Assembly (NCBI RefSeq): GCF_004135385.1
Contig: NZ_CP035493.1
Coordinates: forward strand, 248,001 to 312,000
Length of the DNA: 64,000 nucleotides
Direction: 5' to 3'
From: Xylanimonas protaetiae
GTDB lineage: Bacteria; Actinomycetota; Actinomycetes; Actinomycetales; Cellulomonadaceae
Shown piece after piece: positions 19,153 through 28,288 of the stretch. How positions within the stretch are numbered: position 1 is the stretch's first letter; every line of letters starts with the position of its first letter. Both the position numbers and the translations under genes were made by a program. The notes under the pieces were generated by a model. The model had not been told where the DNA came from and did not search any database. It saw nothing but the letters and a program-made list of their open reading frames with translations.

Positions 19153-19667
19153 CCGCCCACGACGACGCCCTCGTCGCGACCCTCAGCCGGCTCGCCGCCG
19201 CCGCGCCGACCATCGACGTCGACACCTCCCGGGTCGTGTCCACGGGACGCCGCCGCCGCGACCGCCGCCGGTCCGTCGCCACCGCGTCGCTCGGCCTCGT
19301 CGTCCTCGCGGGCGTCGGGTTCTCGCAGGCCTCGGCGTGGACCGCCGACCCCGTCGTCAGCGCGCACGAGCCGCTGCGGCTCGACGACTCCGGCCGTGTC
19401 GCGGACGCCCCCGCACGCTCCGGCGTGCCCGAGCAGTCCGTCGCGCCCGCGATCGCCCCGCTCGGCGTCGACGTCGCGACGCCCGAGCCCGCGGCGCCCG
19501 AGCCCGCGACCACCGACGCCGCCACGGATGCCGTCGTCGACGCCGGGGCCGCCGGCGACCCCGCCGGGCTTCCCGCCGCGCTGGCGGTCGGGCTCGGCGC
19601 CGCCGGCGTCGGAGCCCTCGGCGCGGGAGCGTTCTTCGCGCTGCGCTCGCGGCGCCACGCGGCCTGA
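19149..19667 (+). CDS. Membrane protein coupled to the ECF sigma factor (possible anti-sigma factor)
   Basis: The 172-residue protein begins with a short cytosolic part ending in a run of arginines (GRRRRDRRR). A membrane helix (about 43-60), an extracellular Pro/Ala/Thr-rich segment with IAPLGVDV, and a second hydrophobic helix at the C-terminus ending RSRRHAA follow. Start ATG has an AAGGAGG site and overlaps the sigma-factor stop. Its position suggests an anti-sigma role, but it lacks the zinc HxxxCxxC motif and is very short on the cytosolic side. The IAPL motif and the GLP(T/A)A-helix-basic tail are shared with the protein at 17992. Confidence 0.75.
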   Translation: MTAHDDALVATLSRLAAAAPTIDVDTSRVVSTGRRRRDRRRSVATASLGLVVLAGVGFSQASAWTADPVVSAHEPLRLDDSGRVADAPARSGVPEQSVAPAIAPLGVDVATPEPAAPEPATTDAATDAVVDAGAAGDPAGLPAALAVGLGAAGVGALGAGAFFALRSRRHAA

Positions 19668-19741
19668 GCCCGGCCCTCCGGTTGCGCGCCGAAACCGGCG
19701 CCGCAACGAGCCATCTGGTCAGGTCGGAGGCCCGCTCTCCG

Positions 19742-19747
19742 TAACGT
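19742..19747 (+). promoter_or_regulatory. Leaderless-type -10 box of the OFA transporter gene
   Basis: TAACGT is followed by TGAACG and the GTG start. No ribosome site lies at usable distance. Confidence 0.5.
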
Positions 19748-19753
19748 TGAACG

Positions 19754-20995
19754 GTGGCGAAGAACAAGTACCTCAACGGCGTCCTGCCGATGGCGCTGAT
19801 CAACTTTGCGATCGGCTCCGTCTACTGCTGGACCCTGTTCAAGGCGGACATCTGGGCGCACACGGGCTTCGGCCCGGCGGTGACGTCGTGGAGCTTCTCC
19901 ATCGCCATCTTCGTGCTCGGCATGTCGGCCGCGTTCGGCGGCAAGCTCGTCGAGAAGAACCCCCGCCGGTCGGCGTTCTGGACCTTCGTGATGGTCACGC
20001 TCGGCTGGTTCGTCACCGGGTTCGGCATCCAGACGCGCTCGGCGCTCGTCACGATCCTCGGCTTCGGCGTCATCCAGGGCATCGGCCTGGGCCTCGGGTA
20101 CATCACGCCGGTCAAGACGATGATGATCTGGTTCGACAAGCGCAAGGGCCTCGCCGCAGGGCTCTCGATCGCCGCGTTCGGCGTGTCCGGCGTGCTCATC
20201 AACCCCCTCGTCGCGTTCCTGCTCGACCGCCTGGCGGTCTACACGGCGTTCTACGCGCTCGCCGCGATCTTCGGCGTCGGCCTGTTCGCCGCCGCCCGGC
20301 TCCTGTGGCGCCCGCCGGCGTCGCAGGAGGACATGGAGGCCGAGAAGTCCGTCGCCACGGCCACGTTCTCGGTCAGGTCGGTCGTCCTGTCGAAGAAGTT
20401 CGTCTTCCTGTGGATCGTCTTCTTCCTCAACATCACCGGCGGCCTGGCGCTCATCAGCCACGAGAAGCAGCTCTACAACGCCGCCGGCCAGACGGCGATG
20501 GGCATGATCCTGCTCTTCGTCATGGTCACCGCGGCGAGCAACGTCATCGGGCGCGTCGCGCTGGGCGCCTACCAGGACCGGACGGCGAACAAGCACCAGC
20601 CGTTCTACGTCATGACGATCGTCTCGATCGCCGCGACCGCGTTCGCCGCCCTGTTCGCCGACTCGATCACCGTCACGTTCGGCCTGGTCATCGTGATCCA
20701 GTTCATGTTCGGCGTCGGCTTCGCCTGCATCCCGAACGTCCTCCACCAGAACTGGGGCATCTCCCGGCTCTCCACCGTGCACGGCCTGATCCTCAGCGCG
20801 TGGGCGGCCGCGGGCCTGGTCGGCAACCAGATCTCGTCGTTCTTCCTCGACGGCCCCGGCGCGCAGTACCTCTACCTGACGCTGGTGGTGCTGTACTCGC
20901 TCCAGCTGGTCGCGCTGTTCGTCTGGGTGCGCGTCCGCACGACGGACCGCGTCGAGGCGGAGCGGGCGGCCCGCCGGGAGGCCGCGCTGGTGTGA
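19754..20995 (+). CDS. OFA-family major facilitator transporter (oxalate/formate antiporter-like)
   Basis: The 413-residue protein has 12 predicted membrane helices. The OFA-type N-terminus (NGVLPMALINFAIGSVYCWTLF), GLGLGYITPVKTMMIWF and WFDKRKGLAAGLSIAAFGVSG resemble the OxlT/YhjX branch, whose members exchange small carboxylates such as oxalate, formate or pyruvate. The substrate here is unknown. It stands alone between the ECF locus and kdp. Transcription looks leaderless. Confidence 0.85.
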   Translation: MAKNKYLNGVLPMALINFAIGSVYCWTLFKADIWAHTGFGPAVTSWSFSIAIFVLGMSAAFGGKLVEKNPRRSAFWTFVMVTLGWFVTGFGIQTRSALVTILGFGVIQGIGLGLGYITPVKTMMIWFDKRKGLAAGLSIAAFGVSGVLINPLVAFLLDRLAVYTAFYALAAIFGVGLFAAARLLWRPPASQEDMEAEKSVATATFSVRSVVLSKKFVFLWIVFFLNITGGLALISHEKQLYNAAGQTAMGMILLFVMVTAASNVIGRVALGAYQDRTANKHQPFYVMTIVSIAATAFAALFADSITVTFGLVIVIQFMFGVGFACIPNVLHQNWGISRLSTVHGLILSAWAAAGLVGNQISSFFLDGPGAQYLYLTLVVLYSLQLVALFVWVRVRTTDRVEAERAARREAALV

Positions 20996-21053
20996 GCGCG
21001 CCCCTCCGCACCGATCGTTGAGGGCCAGGCGCCTGCCTCCCCAGGGGCCTCGG

Positions 21054-21059
21054 TAGGCT
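21054..21059 (+). promoter_or_regulatory. Probable kdp operon -10 box
   Basis: TAGGCT, a common actinobacterial -10, would start transcription near 21066, about 43 bases before the first small reading frame. No convincing -35 lies 16-18 bases upstream, as expected if an activator such as KdpE is needed. Confidence 0.4.
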
Positions 21060-21108
21060 CCCCTCCCATCGGGTCACGGTGGCCCGGTGGCGTCCGCCGG
21101 AGGGGAAC

Positions 21109-21192
21109 GTGCTCGACCTGGCGTACCTGGTTCTCGTCGTCGCGCTGCTCGCCCTCGTCGGGGCGTTCGGGAAGGCGCTGACGAAGCTGTGA
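21109..21192 (+). CDS. 27-residue membrane peptide at the head of the kdp operon
   Basis: GTG start with a GGAGG site six bases upstream; the peptide is MLDLAYLVLVVALLALVGAF plus GKALTKL. It is one hydrophobic helix with a short basic tail. Its stop overlaps the kdpF start (GTGA), so both are translated together. It is not KdpF, which follows and carries the RPEKF ending. Similar small frames occur before kdpF in some bacteria to my memory, but I cannot confirm it. A role as a second small Kdp subunit or a coupling leader peptide is inference. Confidence 0.65.
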   Translation: MLDLAYLVLVVALLALVGAFGKALTKL

Positions 21193-21278
21193 CCGTCCTG
21201 GGCGTGCTCGCCGTCGTCGCCGGAGTCGCGGCCGTCGTCTACGCGTTCGTCTGGCTGTGCCGCCCGGAGAAGTTCTGA
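21189..21278 (+). CDS. kdpF: Potassium-transporting ATPase subunit F
   Basis: The 29-residue single-helix peptide ends with CRPEKF, matching the R-P-E-(K/R)-F end of KdpF, which stabilises the KdpABC complex in the membrane. The GTG start overlaps the preceding small peptide and its TGA overlaps the kdpA ATG, so four genes are chained by overlaps. Confidence 0.9.
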   Translation: MTVLGVLAVVAGVAAVVYAFVWLCRPEKF

Positions 21279-22954
21279 TGACGGGCTGGGCGCTCGCCGC
21301 GGCGAACCTCGCGACGCTCGTCCTGGTGCTCGCGCTGGCGTACCGGCCGCTGGGCGACTGGATGGCCCACGTCTACACGTCGGAGACGCACACCCGGCCC
21401 GAACGGCTCCTCTACCGGGTCGCGGGCGTGAACCCCGCGGGCACGCAGACGTGGCAGGCCTACCTGCGCGCGATCCTGCTCTTCTCCGCGGTGGGCATCG
21501 TGCTGCTGTACGCGCTCCAGCGCGCCCAGCACCTGCTCCCGTACAGCCTTGGCCTGCCGAGCATCGCGCCCGACCTCGCGTTCAACACCGCCGTGAGCTT
21601 CGTGGCCAACACCAACTGGCAGTCCTACTCCCCCGAGCAGACCGTCGGGTACACCGTGCAGGCCGCGGGGCTCGGGGTGCAGATGTTCCTCTCGGCGGCC
21701 GTGAGCATGGCCGTGGCCGTCGCGCTGGTCCGCGGGCTCGCCGCGCACGCCACGGGCACGGTCGGCAGCTTCTGGGTGGACCTCGTCCGGTCCGTCACCC
21801 GCATCCTGCTGCCGATGGCGCTCGTCACCGCCGTCGTGCTCCTGGCAGGCGGGGTGATCCAGAGCTGGGGCGGGTTCACCGACGTCACGACCGTCGCGGG
21901 CGGGACGCAGAGCATCCCCGGCGGGCCCGTCGCCTCGCAGGAGGCGATCAAGATGCTCGGCACCAACGGCGGCGGCTTCTTCAACGCCAACAGCGCGCAC
22001 CCGTTCGAGAACCCGACGCCGTGGACGAACCTCTTCCAGGTGTTCCTGCTGCTCGTCATCCCCGTGTGCCTCACGCGCACGCTGGGCACCATGGTGGGCG
22101 ACCACCGCGCCGGGCGCGTGCTGCTGTGGACGATGGTCGCGCTGTTCCTGCTCGTGTACGTGGCCCTCACGGCGTTCGAGCTCGCCGGGGCCGGCACCGC
22201 CCCGCAGCTCGCGGGCGGTGCCCTGGAGGGCAAGGAGCAGCGCTTCGGCGTCGTCGGGTCGACGCTCTTCGGCACCGCGACGTCGGGCACCACGGGCGGC
22301 GCGGCCAACTCCATGCACGGCTCGTACACGGCGCTCGGCGGCCTGATGCTGCTGCTCAACATGATGATGGGAGAGGTCGCGCCGGGCGGGGCGGGGTCGG
22401 GCATCCACGCGATCCTCGTCATGGTGGTCATCGCGGTGTTCCTCGCGGCGCTGCTGCTGGGGCGGGCGCCGGTGTACCTGGGCAAGCGGCTCGGGGTGCG
22501 CGAGCTCAAGCTCGTCAGCCTGTTCATCCTCGTCATGCCCGTGCTCGCGCTCGGCGGCCTGGCGGTGAGCCTCGGCATCCCGTCGGTGCGCGCCGGGATC
22601 GTGGCCGGCATGGGCAACGAGGGCGCCCACGGGCTGTCCGAGGTCATCTACGCGTTCGTCTCGGCGGCGATCAACAACGGCTCGGCCTTCGCGGGGCTGT
22701 CCGCGAACACGCCCTGGCTCAACACGTCGCTCGCCGTCCTCATCCTGCTCGGGCGGTTCCTGCCCATCGCGCTCGCTCTCGCGCTCGCGGGGTCGTTCGC
22801 CCGCCAGGAGCCCACGACGTCGGCGTCGGTGGAGCTGCCCGTGCACCGCCCGCAGTTCGCGGGGCTGCTCGTGGCGGTCGTGCTGTTCGTCGCCCTGCCG
22901 ATGTTCCTGCCGTACCTCATGCTCGGCCCGCTCGCCGAGGGGGTGGGCCGATGA
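21278..22954 (+). CDS. kdpA: Potassium-transporting ATPase potassium-binding subunit
   Basis: KdpA is the channel-like subunit that selects K+ in the KdpFABC pump. The 558-residue protein has ten membrane helices and four selectivity-filter loops of the K+-channel superfamily; visible ones are around FVANTNWQSY, MLGTNGGGFFNANSAHPFENP, MHGSYTALGG and AINNGSAFAGLSANTPW. Start ATG overlaps kdpF and the stop overlaps kdpB (ATGA). Confidence 0.97.
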   Translation: MTGWALAAANLATLVLVLALAYRPLGDWMAHVYTSETHTRPERLLYRVAGVNPAGTQTWQAYLRAILLFSAVGIVLLYALQRAQHLLPYSLGLPSIAPDLAFNTAVSFVANTNWQSYSPEQTVGYTVQAAGLGVQMFLSAAVSMAVAVALVRGLAAHATGTVGSFWVDLVRSVTRILLPMALVTAVVLLAGGVIQSWGGFTDVTTVAGGTQSIPGGPVASQEAIKMLGTNGGGFFNANSAHPFENPTPWTNLFQVFLLLVIPVCLTRTLGTMVGDHRAGRVLLWTMVALFLLVYVALTAFELAGAGTAPQLAGGALEGKEQRFGVVGSTLFGTATSGTTGGAANSMHGSYTALGGLMLLLNMMMGEVAPGGAGSGIHAILVMVVIAVFLAALLLGRAPVYLGKRLGVRELKLVSLFILVMPVLALGGLAVSLGIPSVRAGIVAGMGNEGAHGLSEVIYAFVSAAINNGSAFAGLSANTPWLNTSLAVLILLGRFLPIALALALAGSFARQEPTTSASVELPVHRPQFAGLLVAVVLFVALPMFLPYLMLGPLAEGVGR

Positions 22955-25023
22955 GGGTCCTGCTCGACGCCCTGCGCAAGTGCGACCCGCGCGTCCAGTG
23001 GCGCAATCCGGTGCTCATGGTCGTCGAGGCGTGCGCGCTCGTCGCCACCGTCTACGCCCTGTGGGAGCTCGTCACGGGGACGACGCCGACGTCCGGCGGC
23101 GGCGACCTGCCGACCGGCTTCCACGGGGCGGCGGCCGCCTGGATGTGGCTCACGCTGTACACGGCCAACGTCGCCGAGGCGCTGGCCGAGGGCCGCGGCC
23201 GCGCCCAGACCGCGGGGTTGCGCGCCGCGCAGGCCACCACGACCGCCCGACGCGTCCGCCGCTACGACCGGCTCGCCGACGCCGCCGCGCAGCACTGCGC
23301 CGTCGACGTCGTGAGCTCCGCGGAGCTGCGGCCGGGCGACGTCGTCGTCTGCGTCGAGGGCGACACGGTGCCCGCCGACGGCGAGGTCGTCTGGGGCATC
23401 GCGTCGATCGACGAGTCGGCGATCACGGGCGAGTCCGCGCCCGTCATCCGCGAGTCCGGCGGCGACCGCTCGGGCATCACGGGCGGCACGCGCGTCCTGT
23501 CGGACCGCGTGGTGTGCCGCGTGACCGTGCCGCGCGGCGACACGCGCGTGGACCAGATGATCGCGCTCGCCGAGGGCGCCCGCCGGCAGAAGTCGCCCAA
23601 CGAGCTCGCCCTCATGGCGCTGCTGGCGAGCTTCACGATCTCGTTCCTGCTCATCGCGCTGACGCTCGACGCGGCCGCCTCCCCCGTCGCCGCGCCCGTG
23701 TCCATCCCGATCCTCGCGGCGCTCGTGGCCGCGCTCATCCCCACCGAGATCGCCGCGCTGCTCTCCGTGACGGGCATCGCCGGCATGTACCGCCTGCTGC
23801 GGTCCAACGTGCTGGTCTCGTCGTCCAAGGCGCTCGAGACCGCGGGCGACATCACCACGGTGCTGCTCGACAAGACGGGCACCATCACGCAGGGCGACCG
23901 GCGCGCGGCGCGCTTCGTGCCCGTCGGCGACGCCACGCAGCACGCCCTCGTGCGCGCGGCCGTGCTCGCCTCGCTCGACGACCCCACCACGGAGGGCCGG
24001 TCCACGCTCGACCTCGCCCGCGCCGGCACCCTCATGCCCGACGCCGCCCCCGGCGTCGGGCGCGCCGTCCCGTTCTCGGCGCAGACCCGCCTCTCCGGCG
24101 TCGACCTGCCCGACGGGACCATGGTCCGCAAGGGCGCCGAGTCCGCCGTGCTCGCGTGGCTCAAGCACGCCGGGCACCAGCAGCCGCGCGGCGTCGTCGC
24201 GGCGCTGCAGGCCGAGACGTCGGCGATCGCCCGCACGGGCGGCACCCCGATGGTCGTGGCCGTCAAGGCGCCGGACGTGCCGGGTCACGTGCTGGGCGTC
24301 ATCCACTTCAAGGACGTCGTCAAGACGGGCGCGGCCGCGCGGTTCGCCCAGCTGCGCTCGCTCGGCGTCCGCACGGTCATGGTCACGGGCGACAACCCGC
24401 TGACTGCCCAGGCCATCGCCGCGGAGGCCGGCGTCGACGACTATCTCGGCGACGCCACGCCCGAGGCCAAGCTCGCGCTCATCAAGGCCGAGCAGGCCGG
24501 GGGCCACTTCGTCGCGATGAGCGGCGACGGCACCAACGACGCCCCCGCGCTCGCCCAGGCCGACGTCGGCGTCGCGATGAACTCCGCGACGGCCGCCGCC
24601 CGGGAGGCGGCGAACGTCGTGGTGCTCGACGACGACCCCACCAGGCTCGTCGAGATCATCGAGATCGGCCGCCGCTCCATGGCCACGCGCGGCGCGCTGA
24701 CCACGTTCAACATCGCCAACGACCTGGTGCGGTACTTCGCCCTGTTCCCCGTGCTGTTCGTCGGCACGTTCCCCGGGCTGGACGCGCTCAACGTGCTGCG
24801 GCTCAGCTCGCCGGCGTCCGCGGTGATCTCGACGCTGATCTTCTCCGTCGTCGTCATCGGGGTGCTCATCCCGCTCGCCATGGTGGGCGTGCCGTACCGC
24901 ACGGCCGACCTGGGCAAGGCGCTGAGCCGCAACCTGCTCTGGTACGGCGTCGGCGGCATCGTGTTCCCGGCCGTGTGCATCAAGCTCATCGACCTCGTCG
25001 TCTCGCTCTTCCCGGGGTACTGA
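22951..25023 (+). CDS. kdpB: Potassium-transporting ATPase ATP-binding subunit
   Basis: KdpB is the P-type ATPase that energises K+ uptake. The 690-residue protein has the actuator loop SAITGESAPV, the phosphorylated aspartate Asp307 in DKTGTIT (same number as in E. coli), MVTGDNPLTAQAIAAEAGVDD and the hinge GDGTNDAPALAQADVG. TGES contains the serine that is inhibited by phosphorylation in E. coli. Start ATG overlaps kdpA; the stop overlaps kdpC. Confidence 0.97.
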   Translation: MRVLLDALRKCDPRVQWRNPVLMVVEACALVATVYALWELVTGTTPTSGGGDLPTGFHGAAAAWMWLTLYTANVAEALAEGRGRAQTAGLRAAQATTTARRVRRYDRLADAAAQHCAVDVVSSAELRPGDVVVCVEGDTVPADGEVVWGIASIDESAITGESAPVIRESGGDRSGITGGTRVLSDRVVCRVTVPRGDTRVDQMIALAEGARRQKSPNELALMALLASFTISFLLIALTLDAAASPVAAPVSIPILAALVAALIPTEIAALLSVTGIAGMYRLLRSNVLVSSSKALETAGDITTVLLDKTGTITQGDRRAARFVPVGDATQHALVRAAVLASLDDPTTEGRSTLDLARAGTLMPDAAPGVGRAVPFSAQTRLSGVDLPDGTMVRKGAESAVLAWLKHAGHQQPRGVVAALQAETSAIARTGGTPMVVAVKAPDVPGHVLGVIHFKDVVKTGAAARFAQLRSLGVRTVMVTGDNPLTAQAIAAEAGVDDYLGDATPEAKLALIKAEQAGGHFVAMSGDGTNDAPALAQADVGVAMNSATAAAREAANVVVLDDDPTRLVEIIEIGRRSMATRGALTTFNIANDLVRYFALFPVLFVGTFPGLDALNVLRLSSPASAVISTLIFSVVVIGVLIPLAMVGVPYRTADLGKALSRNLLWYGVGGIVFPAVCIKLIDLVVSLFPGY

Positions 25024-25634
25024 TGCGTTCCTCCCGCCTCGCCCGCTCCCTGTGGACCGCCGTGCGGCTCACGCTCGTGCTGACCCTCGTGCTCGGCGTG
25101 GCGTACCCCGCGGTCGTGTGGGGCATCGGGCGCGTCGCGTTCCCGTCGCAGGCCGCCGGGTCGCTGGTCCGCGACGCCGCCGGCGACGTCCGGGGGTCCG
25201 CCCTGCTCGGCCAGTCCTTCGCCGACGACGACGGGGAGCCGCTCCCCCGGTACTTCCAGCCGCGCCCCTCGGCCGCCGGGGACGGGTACGACGCGACGGC
25301 GTCGTCGGGCTCCAACCTCGGCCCCGAGGACGCCGGCCTGGTGGCCTCGGTCGCCGAGCGGCGCGCGGCCGTGGCCGCGTTCAACGGCGTGCCCGAGGCG
25401 GACGTGCCGGCCGACGCCGTGACGGCGTCGGGCTCCGGGCTGGACCCGCACATCAGCCCCGCGTACGCGGAGGTGCAGGTCGCGCGCGTGGCGGCGGCGC
25501 GCGGGATGTCGCAGGACGACGTGCGGGCGTACGTCGCCGACGCGACGTCGGGCCGCGACCTGGGCTTCGTCGGGGAGCCGCGCGTCGACGTCGTGACCCT
25601 GAACCTCGCCCTGGACGCGCGCGGCCAGGGCTGA
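25023..25634 (+). CDS. kdpC: Potassium-transporting ATPase subunit C
   Basis: KdpC (203 residues) has one N-terminal membrane helix and an extracytosolic domain with the family patterns GSALLGQSF, YFQPRPSA, SSGSNLGP and SGSGLDPHISPAYAEVQV. It completes the complex. The ATG shares a base with the kdpB stop. kdpD and kdpE do not follow; downstream is a short imperfect hairpin at 25641-25659 and then the prp genes. Confidence 0.95.
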   Translation: MRSSRLARSLWTAVRLTLVLTLVLGVAYPAVVWGIGRVAFPSQAAGSLVRDAAGDVRGSALLGQSFADDDGEPLPRYFQPRPSAAGDGYDATASSGSNLGPEDAGLVASVAERRAAVAAFNGVPEADVPADAVTASGSGLDPHISPAYAEVQVARVAAARGMSQDDVRAYVADATSGRDLGFVGEPRVDVVTLNLALDARGQG

Positions 25635-25721
25635 CCTCGGACCCGTGCCCGGCACGGGGTGCGGCGGGGGTAGCCTGCACGGAGTCCCGACACCGTCGTC
25701 AGGCCCCGGAGGACCCGCCGC

Positions 25722-27239
25722 ATGATCACCCACCACGTCCGTGTGCACCGCAGCGACGAGAAGCTGCCCCGCGAGAAGCAGCTCGCGTGGCGCATCGCGG
25801 AGGTCGCCGCCGAGCACGTCGAGCCGACCGACGACGTCGTCGCCATGGTGGTCAACCGGGTCATCGACAACGCGGCCGTCGCGACGGCGAGCCTGGGGCG
25901 CGCACCCGTGCTGGCCGCACGGGCCCAGGCGGAGGCGCACGCGCCGTCGTCGGGCGGCGGCGGGGCCACGGTGCTCGGGAGCCCGCGACGCACCAGCCCC
26001 GAGTGGGCCGCGTGGGCCAACGGGGTCGCGGTGCGCGAGCTCGACTACCACGACACGTTCCTCGCCGCGGAGTACTCGCACCCGGGCGACAACATCCCGC
26101 CGCTCGTCGCGGTGGCCCAGCACTGCGGCCTCGACGGGGAGTCGCTCGTGCGGGGCATCGCGACGGGGTACGAGGTGCAGGTGGACCTGGTGCGTGCGAT
26201 CTCGCTGCACGCGCACAAGATCGACCACGTCGCGCACCTCGGGCCGTCGGCGGCGGCCGGGCTGGGCACCCTGCTGGGCCTCGACGCCGGGACGATCGCC
26301 CAGGCGGTCGCCCAGGCCCTGCACACGACGACGGCGACCCGCCAGTCGCGCAAGGGCGAGATCTCCACGTGGAAGGCGTACGCGCCGGCGTTCGCGGGCA
26401 AGGCCGCCGTCGAGGCCGTGGACCGGGCGATGCGCGGGCAGACCAGCCCGGCGCCCATCTACGAGGGCGAGGACGGCGTCATCGCGTGGCTGCTCGACGG
26501 GCCGGAGGGCGCGTACGACGTCGCGCTGCCGGGGCCGGGCGAGGACCGCACCGCGATCCTCGACACGTACACGAAGGAGCACTCGGCCGAGTACCAGGCG
26601 CAGGCCTGGATCGACCTCGCGCGGCGGCTGGGCCGCGAGCGCCCCGAGCTGCGCGACCCGGCGAACGTCGACCGGGTCGTGCTGCACACGTCGCACCACA
26701 CGCACGTCGTCATCGGCTCGGGGGCGGGCGACCCGCAGAAGTACGACCCAGGTGCGTCGCGCGAGACGCTCGACCACTCGATCCCGTACATCGTGGCGGT
26801 GGCGCTCCAGGACGGGGCGTGGCACCACGTCACGTCGTACGCGCCGGAGCGCGCGGCGCGGCCCGACACGGTGGCGCTGTGGCACAAGATCTCGACGGCG
26901 GAGGACCCCGAGTGGACCCGCCGCTACCACGCGACGGACCCGGCGCAGAAGGCGTTCGGGGGGCGCGCGGAGATCGTGCTGACGAGCGGCGAGACGGTCA
27001 CGGCGGAGATCGCGGTGGCGGACGCGCACCCGCTGGGCGCCCGACCGTTCGCCCGCGCGGACTACGTGCGCAAGCTGCGCACGCTGGCCGACGGGGTGCT
27101 CGCGGACGAGGAGGTCGACCGGTTCCTCGCCCTCGCGGAGCGCCTGCCGGAGCTGCGCCCGGAGGAGCTGGCGGGCCTGACGGTGACGCCGCTGGTGGAC
27201 CCGGCGGCGAGCGCCCCGACGACGCGGGGCATCTTCTGA
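25722..27239 (+). CDS. prpD: 2-methylcitrate dehydratase
   Basis: PrpD dehydrates 2-methylcitrate in propionate breakdown through the methylcitrate cycle. The 505-residue length and MmgE/PrpD patterns fit: [71 protein letters not shown], and the late [15 protein letters not shown]. The operon probably starts at TAGCCT (25671-25676), which gives a leader of about 40 bases with a GGAGG site. prpB and prpC follow. No prpR-type regulator is adjacent. Confidence 0.95.
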   Translation: MITHHVRVHRSDEKLPREKQLAWRIAEVAAEHVEPTDDVVAMVVNRVIDNAAVATASLGRAPVLAARAQAEAHAPSSGGGGATVLGSPRRTSPEWAAWANGVAVRELDYHDTFLAAEYSHPGDNIPPLVAVAQHCGLDGESLVRGIATGYEVQVDLVRAISLHAHKIDHVAHLGPSAAAGLGTLLGLDAGTIAQAVAQALHTTTATRQSRKGEISTWKAYAPAFAGKAAVEAVDRAMRGQTSPAPIYEGEDGVIAWLLDGPEGAYDVALPGPGEDRTAILDTYTKEHSAEYQAQAWIDLARRLGRERPELRDPANVDRVVLHTSHHTHVVIGSGAGDPQKYDPGASRETLDHSIPYIVAVALQDGAWHHVTSYAPERAARPDTVALWHKISTAEDPEWTRRYHATDPAQKAFGGRAEIVLTSGETVTAEIAVADAHPLGARPFARADYVRKLRTLADGVLADEEVDRFLALAERLPELRPEELAGLTVTPLVDPAASAPTTRGIF

Positions 27240-27252
27240 TGCCGCCCCGACG

Positions 27253-27313
27253 TTTCGCTGTCGTACTTCGTTGCGTTCTGGCGCTCATACCGCAACCAAC
27301 GACGACATCGAAA
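27253..27313 (+). repeat. Imperfect 23-bp stem-loop between prpD and prpB
   Basis: Arms 27253-27275 and 27291-27313 pair at 19 of 23 positions around a 15-base loop. It begins 13 bases after the prpD stop and ends just before the prpB ribosome site (AGGAGG). This could be an RNA processing or partial termination site that tunes prpB-prpC relative to prpD. The local base composition is less GC-rich than its surroundings. Confidence 0.6.
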
Positions 27314-27332
27314 GCGCGCTGAGGAGGAGCCG

Positions 27333-28238
27333 ATGCTGTACTCCACGCTGACGCCGTCGGCCAAGCGCCGCGCCCTGCGCGCGCGCCTGCGCTCCGGCGA
27401 GCTGCTCGAGCTGCCCGGGGCGTTCAACCCGCTCGCGGCCCGGCTCATCCAGGACAAGGGGTTCGACGGCGTGTACGTCTCGGGCGCCGTCGTCGCCGCC
27501 GACCTGGGGCTGCCCGACGTCGGGCTCACGACCCTCACCGAGGTGGCGACGCGCGCGGGCCAGATCGCCCGGATGACGGACCTGCCCGCGCTCGTCGACG
27601 CCGACACGGGCTTCGGCGAGGCCATGAGCATGGCCCGCACGGTGCAGACGCTCGAGGACGCGGGCGTCGCGGGGCTCCATGTCGAGGACCAGGTCAACCC
27701 CAAGCGCTGCGGCCACCTGGACGGCAAGCAGGTGGTCGACGACGTCGTCGCGCTCCAGCGGGTGCGCGCCGCGGTCGGCGCGCGCCGCGACCCCGACCTG
27801 CTGGTCATGGCCCGCACCGACGCGCGCGGCGTGCTCGGGCTCGACGCCGCCGTGGACCGGGCGCGGGCGCTCGTCGACGCCGGAGCCGACGCCCTCTTCC
27901 CCGAGGCGCTCACGGGCCTCGACGAGTACGAGCGGTTCGCGGCGCTCGGCGTGCCCGTGCTGGCGAACATGACCGAGTTCGGCAAGACCACCCTGTACAC
28001 GCGCGACCAGCTGCGCGACGCCGGCGTCGCCGTCGTCATCTACCCCGTCTCGCTGCTGCGCGTGGCGATGGGCGCGGCCGAGCGGGCGCTCGACGCCCTG
28101 CGCGCCGAGGGCTCGCTCGCGTCGCAGGTCCCCGCCATGCAGACCCGGGCCAGGCTCTACGAGCTGCTCGACTACGCCGGCTACGCGGGCTTCGACGACG
28201 GCGTCGCTCGCGCGGCGGGCGACCCGTCCGCCCCCTGA
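27333..28238 (+). CDS. prpB: Methylisocitrate lyase
   Basis: PrpB splits 2-methylisocitrate into pyruvate and succinate. The 301-residue protein has the PEP mutase/isocitrate lyase barrel: substrate and Mg2+ residues in VDADTGFGEA, EDQVNPKRCGHLDGK with catalytic Cys126, and ARTDARG. An AGGAGG site precedes the ATG. It lies between prpD and prpC in one operon. Confidence 0.96.
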   Translation: MLYSTLTPSAKRRALRARLRSGELLELPGAFNPLAARLIQDKGFDGVYVSGAVVAADLGLPDVGLTTLTEVATRAGQIARMTDLPALVDADTGFGEAMSMARTVQTLEDAGVAGLHVEDQVNPKRCGHLDGKQVVDDVVALQRVRAAVGARRDPDLLVMARTDARGVLGLDAAVDRARALVDAGADALFPEALTGLDEYERFAALGVPVLANMTEFGKTTLYTRDQLRDAGVAVVIYPVSLLRVAMGAAERALDALRAEGSLASQVPAMQTRARLYELLDYAGYAGFDDGVARAAGDPSAP

Positions 28239-28288
28239 GCGCCTGACCCGCCCCCCTCGACACGCCCCGCGCAAAGGAGCGCCGCCAT

